DNA from: Harmothoe impar
Taxonomy: Eukaryota > Annelida > Polychaeta > Phyllodocida > Polynoidae
Assembly (NCBI GenBank): GCA_947462335.1
Contig: OX381719.1
Location: forward strand, 67,817,534 to 67,881,533
Direction: 5' to 3'
DNA length: 64,000 nucleotides
The stretch's first letter is position 1; each line of letters begins with the position of its first letter. Under the pieces are notes generated by a model, which was not told the DNA's origin, did not search any database, and saw only the letters and a program-made list of their open reading frames with translations. This document shows, piece by piece, positions 1 to 9,274 of the stretch. The translations under genes and the position numbers were made by a program.

Positions 1-1340
1 TAAACTTATTACCCAATGGATTAATTTTAACCTAATTAACTTAATCCACCCAATTGCTAATTGTGTGAACCTAATTAGTAATCACCTGACCTAATTATCG
101 ACCCAACACAAGTTCATCAGCTGTCCAATTACCAAGCAACACCAATACCTGTACCCATAAGCACCTATATCTACATTACTATATAAACACAGTGACCACT
201 TGCAATTATTCATAATCCAAGTGGCAATAATAGCCTGTGTGTCTCTTATTCCCCAGACTCTGCATCACTACTGCACTTACAGCTCTGCCCCTCACTGCTC
301 CCTCTACCAGACAAAGTCTCACCAGACGACCCCAAAGTCCAACAAATGTTATCAATGTTGCTACGTCACTAAATGTCTGAACACCTAAACAACCTGAAAC
401 TATCTGCTCTCTGTTATCTGCGTGCCCAAGAATAGAAGTTGTTTACCCTGAGGGGGACAGCCTCTGTTTACCAGACTGAGTGCCTATCACCAAACTTGAT
501 ACAGCAAACACTTTACACCAAACTGATACACTACACCCAGCCAATCAGCCAATTCCCTTCTACTGATATCCCTATACTCAAATGGCATACACACAATGTG
601 CCCTCCGTACCTATTTTCTAATACTGAGCCAGACATGTATCGGTGAACCTTGGTTCTACCACTGTAAAAGCCTACAACAACAGACTCTATTTTAAACCAT
701 GTATAGTGCAACTCAGACACTCTACGCAGTCAGACTTTGAATCAAAATAAGCTGCTCCTTGTAGAGAGCTGCTCCACAGGTCCCTTTTACAATAGATTTT
801 CTAACCAGCTTACTGCCACCAGTTTCCAAACATAAAATGCACCACACAGTGGGGAATTTCAAATACCCTTTTTGGAAAGGTTTTGAAAATTATGCCACCA
901 CTCTCACTTTCATTCTCACTGCCATTCTTTCACCACTTGACAAAATACCCCAACTACCTTACATTAATTGAAGTACCCTTTTCAGCATACATACATGAAT
1001 ACCATGGTCATTACCTCCACATTAACCTCACAGTTGTGTGATCTCGCATAATTTTAAACCACCTAGTACCACTCAATCAATATTACCTCTGACATAATAT
1101 CACTTCAGATAAAATGCCATTTTAGCATGCATTTATCTGCTATCATTTATAATGTCATTACCACTACATCCTCCTTAATTACCTCCTCATTCAAGTTGAC
1201 CTCAAAGTTCTTAGGTCAAACTGTTGCTCCCTTATAACAAAATAGACTGGCACTCACAGTTCCATCGCGAAGATTTCTGGCCCTCAGGCAGGCTGGTGGA
1301 CCCACACACAGACCACTGGTTACCTGCGGACCCTCAGTAG
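1..1340. other. gene-free AT-rich stretch
   Basis: No open frame here looks like a known domain. The longer frames are short and are not supported by motifs. The sequence is AT-rich and I saw no clear repeat in it. Confidence 0.5.
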
Positions 1341-1680
1341 AGCAGCTGGACGAACCGACAGGCAGCTGGACGAACCGACAGGCAGCTGGACGAACCGACA
1401 GGCAGCTGGACGAACCGACAGGCAGCTGGACGAACCGACAGGCAGCTGGACGAACCGACAGGCAGCTGGGCGAACCGACAGGCAGCTGGACGAACCGACA
1501 GGCAGCTGGGCGAACCGACAGGCAGCTGGGCGAACCGACAGGCAGCTGGGCGAACCGACAGGCAGCTGGGCGAACCGACAGGCAGCTGGGCAAATGGACA
1601 GGCAGCTGGGCGAACCGACAGGCAGCTGGTCAAACCGACAGTCAGCTGGACGAACCGGCAGGCAGCTGGGCGAACCGACA
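1341..1680. repeat. 20-bp minisatellite, 17 units
   Basis: The unit GGCAGCTGGACGAACCGACA is repeated head to tail 17 times. The main variant is a G for A in the GGAC/GGGC position, and the last units are more divergent. Because 20 is not a multiple of 3 and the unit contains no stop on the minus strand, all three minus frames stay open and give repetitive Pro/Ala/Cys/Arg/Leu peptides. I regard those as artefacts of the repeat. Confidence 0.95.
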
Positions 1681-1779
1681 GGACCTTCAGAATGCTGGGT
1701 GGGCACAACTGGGCAGGCCCCGACACGTAGCAGACAGGAGACCAAGAGCAGGACTTAGTTCATTAGTAGGAGCGGCTTG

Positions 1780-1900
1780 CTTTGGCCTGGTTGTTTTGGC
1801 CTTAAGAACCCTGGTCACCGGCACCAAATTTACCTCATGTGTTGTAACATAACAACAATGAGAATAAATGTAATAACCAGGTTCTTTTATTCTGTCCAAG
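1780..1900 (-). other. possible LTR end with primer-binding-site-like sequence
   Basis: Read on the minus strand, an AATAAA signal (about 1886-1891) is followed by about 65 bases and then TGGTGCCGGTGACC. That resembles the TGGTGCCGTGACC primer-binding site of the Ty3/Gypsy elements in this window, with one extra G. It could be an eroded LTR border. No coding region or second LTR was seen. Confidence 0.2.
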
Positions 1901-2339
1901 CCAACTCCCACTCCTGCCCTCTGCTCAGGGTCTCTCACACTCTGGGCCTCACATCTCCCTGGCCTCCAGCCACCAGGCCTCCTCCTGCCCACCCCAGCCC
2001 TCTGGTCCCGTCGCTGACTCCGTCCCTCTGAGTCTCTGGCCGTGTGATCGAAGTCTCAGTGACTACCCTCTCGTGGTGCCTTGTGCACCACATATATGCA
2101 CCTATTTCTCCAGGGCTGGAGGGAGCGCCGGGAGCCGGTGGCCGTTACCTCATACACCGAAATAGCCATACTCTCTTCCGAGTGGTCCAAACCGACATCA
2201 CGTCACATGCATTCTCCAATCACATACAATCACACCACATCGGACCACATCCACCCTCCCATACCCCCGTCTGGAACCAATTCCAAGAAGCTAGAAGGGG
2301 AGGGTGGTGGAAGAAGCAATCGACGCAAACTATAGATTA

Positions 2340-2974
2340 AATACAATTACATAGTGAATAATAATATAATTAACAATGGCCATACATGGTTATATTACAG
2401 TGGGGGCCGTTATTCCTTAATCCAACAATTGTCAAATTTGATATGGAGATGGGCATTTGTGAGAGGTGAGAGACACATGTTTCATGGGATTAACTCATGT
2501 GCTGCCGGGATGGGAATTTTCTGCCAAAGTTTAGTTTTTAAATCAGACTTAAAAATGCGTTTTGAGGCACTAATTCTAACATCTATGTCAAGCTCATTTC
2601 AGATAGTGGCTAAACTATATTCAAGACTCTTCTGGTAAAAGGTGGGATGGGGGAAGTTTACTCTCAACATAGGCCCGTCCCACAGTCTTGTCCTCAGCAT
2701 ACACTGGTCCACATACTTATCATCATGTGCCCTTATGTGCTCATCAAGTATGGCAGTTTTAAGGCAATCTTAATACAGCGATTTTGGCATCTCTGGAGCT
2801 TTTTCAAAGCAGTTGTTCCCATACTAGCATATAATATGTCTCCATACTCCACAATTGGTAGTATGTACGCTTTGTTTATTATTATCATAGTTCCACTATC
2901 CAAATATCGCGATATTTTACACAAGACATAGGCTCTTTAACTAACATTCCTTATTTGACTAGCCATGAATTTCT
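2340..2974 (-). mobile_element. LINE (minus), 3' part: RT C-terminus and tail
   Basis: This is the downstream end of a minus-strand LINE whose upstream parts lie at 7242-7735 and 12019-12257. Frames on the minus strand give the usual RT C-terminal region, including a segment like NKAYILPIVEYGDILY (2733-2924), then a conserved C-terminal stretch reaching a stop near 2486, with a few internal stops. A short AT-rich 3' tail ends near 2340. The element is dead. Its frame continues without a gap across the Ngaro insertion at 2974/7242. Confidence 0.75.
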
Positions 2975-3256
2975 AGGACGGATCAACGCGATTGAATCCA
3001 AGTATAAATAAGCGAGTGGGCGTGGCCGTGGTTCCTGAGCAGCTCACCAGAGGGCGCCCCAGACTGACCTGATTAGTGAGCAGCTCATTGATTGGCTGTG
3101 AGTGGCTCAATAACAATGCGTCTGATTGGCTGCAGCTCGGGGACCATGGTTACTTCTTCTTGTTGGGCCCATGCTATAAATGGGCAGTTCTATGGTTTCA
3201 TGGCCAGTGGCCTTTGAATCTCCAGACCGTTCACACCTGTTCACTAATTTTAAATT
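2975..3256 (+). repeat. Ngaro-like repeat A1
   Basis: Starts AGGACGGATCAACGCG and contains GCTATAAATGGG, a TATA-box candidate about 120 bp before the gag ATG. It matches A2 (6487-6768) with only a few substitutions; similarity stops abruptly after the TTTTAAATTTT stretch. Confidence 0.9.
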
Positions 3257-3296
3257 TTTGGCAGTTGAATTTTGAATTTTTCAAAATTGTCTCGAG

Positions 3297-3720
3297 ATGG
3301 TACGAGGAAGGAGAGGCAGAAGGAGTCTGACTCCAGATGTCTCGGCCGCTACATAGGAAGCTAACAATACTGAGGGAGCAGTTGGTGGGCAGCAGCCTAC
3401 CATGCCACCCGCTGTGGTGATCTCTCCTCAGGTTGTTGAGAAGACCGTGGAGGAACGTTTGGCGACCCAAGACAAACTCCTAGCGACCCAGGACGAGAGA
3501 CTCGTCAGGATGGAGGCGATCCTGGTGAAGTTGAGTGAAACCAAGAGCAGTAGTTCCAGGAAGAGGCACCAGTCGTCGCCCCGGCGCCATGCAAGAAGTG
3601 GGTCACGACGACCTAGATCTACTCGTCGTTCTAGGTCATAAGCACCAATGCATGTTCTGCAAATCTTCCTCACATGGGGCTTTTGATTGTAAGAATGAGT
3701 CTAAGTCGGTCTCTAAGTAG
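3297..3720 (+). pseudogene. gag-like ORF1 of the Ngaro-like element
   Basis: The frame opens at ATG 3297 with a basic N-terminus (MVRGRRGRR), meets a TAG after 19 codons, and continues in frame through the ATG at 3402 to 3641. It encodes a heptad-like stretch (VEERLATQDKLLATQDERL) and a Ser/Arg-rich basic tail. A frame change near 3620 leads into a frame with CMFCKSSSHGAFDC, a Cx2Cx4Hx4C zinc knuckle typical of Gag nucleocapsid. The order of coiled coil, basic tail and knuckle supports a Gag-like role. One nonsense codon and one frameshift make it broken. Confidence 0.65.
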
Positions 3721-3732
3721 GATGTTGAGGAT

Positions 3733-4293
3733 GTGCTACTTAAGGAGTCTATAATTCAGATTGCCCTAGACCCTGAAGTAGTTACCTCCAAAGCCCAAAC
3801 TCAGGCTATCAAAAATGAGTCAGGTATTTTTGGGAGTCCTAAGACTTTTTTGGGCGACCCAGAATGTTCAAAAAACCTCGAGAACTTTGAAAATAATTTT
3901 TCTTCTCGAGATAGTTCAAAAAAATTTGAAAATTTTGAGGATATTTCAAATTGTTCAAAAAATGTAAACTTCTCACCAGGCAGTAATTTACCTGGAGAAT
4001 TAGGCAATCTACTTGATACACCTAATAATTTGTTATTTCAAATTGAAGGTGATAGTGATACACCTGTAATTAAGGTGTATGAAAATTGTTTGGCTGGTAC
4101 ATGTAAATGCATGCATTTGATTGGGGGCAGAAGTACAAACCTTATGCCCTGCAGATTTGCCCATTTCTTGTTTGGCCAGGGCAATGTTCTGCCCCATGAC
4201 CCTGATATAGCCAATTTTATTTGGCAGGGAGTTGTAAACGGTTTCAAAATTGTTGACAATAATTGTGAAACCGAGTATTTTTGTAAAAATTAA
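3733..4293 (+). CDS. Ngaro-like element, linker ORF before RT
   Basis: An open frame of 186 codons between the zinc-knuckle ORF and RT. The first half is Asn/Ser/Phe-rich with repeated FENFE-like blocks. The second half contains a Cys/His-rich segment (CLAGTCKCMHLIGG) and ends just before the RT frame, which is the position of the region preceding RT in DIRS/Ngaro polyproteins. It is probably the N-terminal part of the RT polyprotein, now separated from it by a stop at 4291-4293. I could not assign an enzymatic function. Confidence 0.45.
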   Translation: MLLKESIIQIALDPEVVTSKAQTQAIKNESGIFGSPKTFLGDPECSKNLENFENNFSSRDSSKKFENFEDISNCSKNVNFSPGSNLPGELGNLLDTPNNLLFQIEGDSDTPVIKVYENCLAGTCKCMHLIGGRSTNLMPCRFAHFLFGQGNVLPHDPDIANFIWQGVVNGFKIVDNNCETEYFCKN

Positions 4294-4326
4294 AACTCTA
4301 TTCTCGAGGACAATTTTTACTCAGAA

Positions 4327-5727
4327 ATGTGTGACCTAGTTCAGCAAGAGACCCAGGCAGGGTTAGTGACTCAGACAAAAATGAGACCTAGATGTGTCCA
4401 TGCTCTAGGTGGGATTTCTAAATCGAATGGTAAACTTAGGCCTATTACAGATTGTAGCATGCCAGAAAAGAAGGCTATAAATAATTTTATGCAGCAAACT
4501 TATAAGCCATTTACTTATAATTCAGTTAGCACTGCAGTAACACTTTTGGATCAAGGTGATCACATGGCTGTTATAGATTTGAAATCAGCCTATAGAACAG
4601 TGAATGTGTATGCCCCTCACTGTACCTTTCAGGGTTTCAGGTGGAATTTTGGTTCGGGTTATGAAAATTATGAGAACAACAGGCTGTCATTCGGTCTGAG
4701 GTGTGCGCCTTATATTTTTAACCAGATATCTGAATTTATAGTTTTGGTGGGTAGAGCATATGGAGTTGGTAAGGTGGTGAATTACCTTGAAGATTTCTTA
4801 ATAATTTGTGACTCTGAGCTGGAGTGTCTTCGCCAGCGAGACCTTTTGATAGAGGTAATGGAATTTTTGGGGTTTAATGTTGCTTTTAATAAAGTCACTT
4901 CTCCATGTACTACTACCACCTTTTTAGGGATTACAATAGATTCTGTTAATATGGAACTAACCCTGCCGGAGGAAAAGCTGTTTAAGCTTAATAGAGCCTT
5001 AGAAGAGTGTATTGGTCAGTCTCATGCTACCAAGAAGCAATTGCAAAGCATTGGTGGGTTAATGAGTTTCTGCTCGTCGGTGGTCAGGGGTGGAAGAACT
5101 TTTAGTAGGCGCCTCTTTGACTTGTGTGCCAGAGCAAAAGATAAAGGTTCCATCTATTTATGTGAAGAAACTAGGAAAGACCTACAGTGGTGGAAACGCT
5201 TCTGCAGGTATTTTAATTGTAATTCTTTAATTCCGAAAGATATGACAGAATGTCCAATTGTCTCTGATGCTTCAACCAAGGGCTTTGGAGCCTGGTCGGG
5301 TACAGATTTCATATATGGTGTGTGGGAAAAAGAATTTTTTCCTGCTACTGATTGCAATCATAGAGTTCTTCCACCCTTGTTAGACAGACTTGACGTTCAT
5401 GAAGGCAATATAAATGTGTATGAGTTGTGGCCGGTAGTGCTTGGTTTGAAGCGCTGGGCCGAAAAGTATGCAAACTCTAGAATTCATTTCATTACCGACA
5501 ACATGCAGGTCTTAGCTAACCTTAATTCTGGTAGAAGCAAAAATCATCTCAGTATGGAATGGCTCAGAGAAATATTCTGGCTATGTTTCATATATAATAT
5601 AGACATTTTCGCTACTTATATTAAATCTGAGGATAATATATTAGCTGATCAATTATCCAGACTACCTTATAAAGGTTATATGTCCTTGTGTAATAAATCA
5701 TGTGTCAGTGACGATTTGGTCTTCTAA
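4327..5727 (+). CDS. Ngaro-like reverse transcriptase / RNase H
   Basis: A 466-codon open frame. The RT finger and palm motifs are visible: SNGKLRPITDCS near residue 40, MAVIDLKSAYRTV near 80, RLSFGLRCAPYIF near 122, and the active-site box reads YLEDFLII near 157, where the family has a DD pair. The first catalytic Asp is therefore Glu. FLGITIDS follows. An RNase H domain lies C-terminal, with SDASTKGFGAWSG, NVYELWPVVLGLKRWA, FITDNMQVLANLNSG and EDNILADQLSRL. It would copy the element RNA. The YLED change suggests this copy is inactive. The start shown is the first ATG of the frame; the natural protein probably began further upstream. Confidence 0.85.
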   Translation: MCDLVQQETQAGLVTQTKMRPRCVHALGGISKSNGKLRPITDCSMPEKKAINNFMQQTYKPFTYNSVSTAVTLLDQGDHMAVIDLKSAYRTVNVYAPHCTFQGFRWNFGSGYENYENNRLSFGLRCAPYIFNQISEFIVLVGRAYGVGKVVNYLEDFLIICDSELECLRQRDLLIEVMEFLGFNVAFNKVTSPCTTTTFLGITIDSVNMELTLPEEKLFKLNRALEECIGQSHATKKQLQSIGGLMSFCSSVVRGGRTFSRRLFDLCARAKDKGSIYLCEETRKDLQWWKRFCRYFNCNSLIPKDMTECPIVSDASTKGFGAWSGTDFIYGVWEKEFFPATDCNHRVLPPLLDRLDVHEGNINVYELWPVVLGLKRWAEKYANSRIHFITDNMQVLANLNSGRSKNHLSMEWLREIFWLCFIYNIDIFATYIKSEDNILADQLSRLPYKGYMSLCNKSCVSDDLVF

Positions 5728-6109
5728 GACTGACCAATTTGGCAAGAAACCATTCAAAATTTACTTGCATCACATTCCTGGTTCCCCTTTGTGTGTAAAG
5801 TCTCTTTTGGTAAAGGCCACAAAAAGGTCACACAAGAATTCTAAATTATTACATTTGGAATATAATGCCTTCAACTCTAGACTTAAAGGTTTATCTAAGG
5901 ATATTGGTTTACCGGTAGACAGGATTAGCACCCATTCGCTAAGACATGGGGGTGCTTCCTTGTTGAAGTCATTAGGTGTCCCAGTTACTTCCATTATGAC
6001 TGTGGGTAACTGGAAATCTAGTGCTGTTTATAATTACTTGCATAATACTAGGAAGGATTTGTTGTTAATTGATTATCTTCCTGTGAAATATTATTCGTCT
6101 TTAATGTAA
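5702..6109 (+). pseudogene. tyrosine recombinase, C-terminal half
   Basis: A 135-codon frame overlapping the end of RT. It contains HSLRHGGAS (the HxxR box of the tyrosine recombinase family) and GNWKSSAVYNYL (the W/H and the catalytic Tyr). The N-terminal part with the first catalytic Arg is missing, and the frame begins directly against the RT ORF, so an internal deletion is likely. In Ngaro/DIRS elements this enzyme integrates circular cDNA without a target duplication. This copy cannot be active. Confidence 0.8.
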
Positions 6110-6136
6110 TTTCATTACATTGTGGTTGGTGTGTTT

Positions 6137-6486
6137 TTGGCCTGGTAATATCTGATACTTGACACCAAACCCACTGACTTCTCAATTTGTTCACATGTAT
6201 ATACTCATAGTAATTATATACTCAGAATAATTATATTCATATATAATATATTGATTCTATTACTCAGATTAATATATAATATATTGTTCTTATAATATCA
6301 ACAGATTAATATATTGTTGTAAACTATATACCTCCGCTTGGGTAGAAACAAGAATCCTTTACAGGCTGATTAATATATTCATCAAAGTTAACGTACATGT
6401 ATGACAATTTATTAGTTACCGGTAGTAACTATAGTAACTCGTTTATATTTGTCTAATATAATCTAAAGCCCACAGCAACTATTTAT
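6137..6486 (+). repeat. Ngaro-like repeat B1
   Basis: 350 bp starting TTGGCCTGGTAATATCTG and ending CAGCAACTATTTAT. It is nearly identical to B2 (6892-7241) and abuts A2 directly, which gives the B1-A2 junction used in circle-based replication models of this class. Confidence 0.92.
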
Positions 6487-6768
6487 AGGACGGATCAACG
6501 CGATTGAATCCAAGTATAAATAAGCGAGTGGGCGTGGCCGTGGTTCCTAAGCAGCTCACCAGAGGGCGCCCCAGACTGATCTGATTTGTGAGCAGCTCAT
6601 TGATTGGCTGTGAGTGGCTCAATAACAATGCGTCTGATTGGCTGCAGCTCGGGGACCATGGTTACTTCTTCTTGTTGGGCCCATGCTATAAATGGGCAGT
6701 TTCATGGTTTCATGGCCAGTGGCCTATGAATCTCCAGACCGTTCACACCTGTTCACTAGTTTTAAATT
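6487..6768 (+). repeat. Ngaro-like repeat A2
   Basis: Second copy of A1, joined to B1 with no spacer. Differences from A1 are scattered substitutions (for example CTAAGC for CTGAGC near the start). Confidence 0.92.
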
Positions 6769-6891
6769 TTATCTTTAATATTAAGATTAGAATACAGGTG
6801 CTGTTGTAAAACGCTATTATTATATAAAAATAGGTTTTTGTGGGAATTTTTTACCCAATGGTATCGTTATTGCGTAATAAAATAGGCTATA

Positions 6892-7241
6892 TTGGCCTGG
6901 TAATATCTGATACTTGACACCAAACCCACTGACTTCTCAATTTGTTCACATGTATATACTCATAGTAATTATATACTCAGAATAATTATATTAATATATA
7001 ATATATTGTTACTATTACTCAGATTAATATATAATATATTGTTCTTATAATATCAACAGATTAATATATTGTTGTAAACTATATACCTCCGCTTGGGTAG
7101 AAACAAGAATCCTTTACAGGCTGATTAATATATTCATCAAAGTTAACGTACATGTATGACAATTTATTAGTTACCCGTAGTAACTATAGTAACTCGTTTA
7201 TATTTGTCTAATATAATCTAAAGCCCACAGCAACTATTTAT
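6892..7241 (+). repeat. Ngaro-like repeat B2
   Basis: Second copy of B1 and the right border of the element. The next base resumes the host LINE coding frame. Confidence 0.92.
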
Positions 7242-7735
7242 CATACAATAAATGCGGGTCCAGAATTACACCAAGGCACTTTGTGTAGTCTAACCCCATT
7301 CAGAGTAATGTAGACAGAAACCTGTTAATGCCTGTATACCATATATTTAGTTTTGCCCACATTAACAGTTAATTAGTTTTTACTACACCATGTTGCAAAT
7401 CTGTCAATATCACTCTGCAACTTAATTGCTACTTGCCTATAATCCTTACCGGCCGCATATAGGGCTGTATCATCGGCGTATAACGAAATAGAACTATTAG
7501 AACAACATTTCTCCACGTCGTTTATATAGGTCAAGAACAATAATGGCCCCAATATGGAGCCTTGTGGCACGCCATATAACACTTGGGCTTCTCCAGAATA
7601 AACATTATTAATAAGCAATCTTTGTTTCCTATTTGTGAGATAATTTTGAACCCAAGCCAAAAGACTATTCTTAATTCCATATTTCGAAAGTTTTGCCAAA
7701 AGGATTTTGTGGTCTACCATGTCAAATGCTTTTTT
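7242..7735 (-). mobile_element. LINE (minus), central RT fragment
   Basis: On the minus strand the frame encodes AFDMVDHKILLAKLSKYG, then GVPQGSILGPLLFLTYIND, then LYADDTALYA: the RT palm motifs including the YADD active site, as in CR1/Jockey-clade LINEs. Downstream the frame is damaged but reaches a CLGVILDPHL motif (RT thumb side) at the Ngaro border. It is the middle part of the element that continues at 2340-2974, and its upstream part is at 12019-12257. The Helentron-like element splits it between LIDFK and KAFDMV. Confidence 0.88.
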
Positions 7736-7929
7736 ATGCCGAAGTGGTGGCGTAGCCACCTGGTGGTGCCACCAGGCACCACCAGAACGAGGTATGTGAT
7801 GTTTGCACTTTACCAAAAGTCAAAACGGGCGCCGCCATCTTGGATTGTGCCGCCATCTTGGATTAAGGAGTCACAACACATATTTATGCTATGTGAAAAC
7901 AATAATATAAATCAACCTTTGATAGTTCC

Positions 7930-8277
7930 TGAGGTTGATTATAATCATACCTATCCCCCCTAATATGGACCCAAGGAATTCAATGGTGCTTTTGGTTTGT
8001 TGCTTATACATCTGGTTGCCTAGCAACGGCTATTCTAATTGTGTATCTGCCTAGCAACACACATTTCCATGGTCCTGAGGTTGATTATAATTGTACAAAC
8101 CCCCCCTAATATGGACCCAAGGAATTCAATTGTTCTATCGGTTTGTTGCTTTTACAGCTGGTTGCCTAGCAATGGCTATTCTTATTGTTTTTCTGCCTAG
8201 CAACACACATTTCCATGGTCCCAAGGTTGATTATGATTATACTTCCCCCTTAAATGGACCCAAGGAATTCAATGGTT
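7930..8277 (+). repeat. about 146-bp satellite, left part of copy 1
   Basis: More than two units of the satellite seen at 33170-34370, with recurring blocks GGTTGATTATAATCATACC, GGACCCAAGGAATTCAATGG and GGTTGCCTAGCAAC. The array is cut by the LINE at 8278 and resumes at 11698. Confidence 0.85.
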
Positions 8278-8466
8278 GAACCGGTTAGCACCAAATCAAT
8301 CTTTACCTCGTGCCCTTATGTAATTTGTGCCGAGGGAATTATGTAAACACTGCACTGTTTTTGTCTTGTCCTAGATTGTAAGCTTTCATTTTGGTATATA
8401 AATTCCTCAGTTGCTCAACACTTGAGTGATTTGTGTTATTAACACTTCATTTATTATTTCCAAAAA

Positions 8467-9228
8467 ATGGCGTATATAGATTTTAATACACTGAGAGAGT
8501 CTAGGGGTATGAGGTTTCTGAACATAAATGTGAGAAGCTGGTTTAAGAAACACAAAAAACATGGTCATCTGCTTGCAGATTTGGACTTTGTGTGCATCAC
8601 CGAAAGTTGGCTAAATGACACGCATACTGACAGGAAACTACACATGCCAGGCTACTGCCTGATAAGGCAGGACAGGCCCAAAGAGCTAGGCAAAACTGGA
8701 GGTGGGATAATAAATTACATTAAGCTGGAGTATGCTCCACACTTAACGGTTCTCCCAGAACTATGCACATTATCCAAGGACTTAGAATGCACTGTCTTTA
8801 CAGTGACGCTCCCACATTATAGGCACATGTTTATTGTGACTGCATACAGACCGCCAAGGGGAAAACCTAAGGAATGCTTCAAGCGACTCAAGGAAATCCT
8901 GGGAAGCCCTCACGTAGGAAGGAAAGAGATCTGGGTATTAGGGGATCTAAATGTTGATGCCAAGTCAAGAAACACAGCCAAATTCAAGTACCTCACAGGC
9001 TTCCTGCGAAAAAGAAAACTGAGATTGTTACACACCGGCCCGACTCACTTTCATGAATACGGGTCGTCTACGCTGGACCACGTCTATACCAACAGTACAA
9101 AGGTGACGAGTCAGGGTCTAATAATAGAATCTTTGAGTGATCATACTCCCCTATATGTCGTAAGGAACCACCAAACTGTGGTGAAAACACAGAAAAAAAA
9201 TCAAAGGGAGAAGTTACAAACACTATAA
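8467..9228 (+). pseudogene. LINE AP-endonuclease domain
   Basis: A 253-codon frame from ATG 8467. The APE-type endonuclease motifs are in order: LNINVRSW (Asn), CITESWLND (catalytic Glu), KTGGGIINYI, TAYRPPRG, VLGDLNVD (Asp/Asn) and ESLSDHTPLYV (Asp-His). This domain nicks the target for reverse transcription. It runs out of frame after the A8 run at 9193-9200. The RT-compatible frame there reads on smoothly through YKHYNKLQARNF to the RT region, so one base gained or lost in that run is the lesion. Confidence 0.88.
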
Positions 9229-9274
9229 CAAGTTACAAGCCAGGAATTTCGCTCAAACTCATGATTGGTCGGAC

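Larger units (their letters stand above)
2975..7241 (+). mobile_element. Ngaro-like tyrosine-recombinase retrotransposon
   Basis: The element carries split direct repeats in the order A1 (2975-3256), internal region, B1 (6137-6486), A2 (6487-6768), a 123-bp spacer, and B2 (6892-7241). Inside are a gag-like ORF with a zinc knuckle, an RT/RNase H ORF and the C-terminal half of a tyrosine recombinase. This arrangement is the hallmark of Ngaro/PAT-type YR retroelements, which use a recombinase and make no target duplication. Both outer borders join seamlessly inside one LINE reading frame, so no duplication was made here. Stops, frame changes and a deletion in the recombinase make this copy non-autonomous. 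Confidence 0.85.

Noticed and set aside
1216..1745. Three overlapping minus-strand ORFs of 125-141 codons
   Set aside because: All are translations of the 20-bp minisatellite in different frames; no non-repeat domain supports them.
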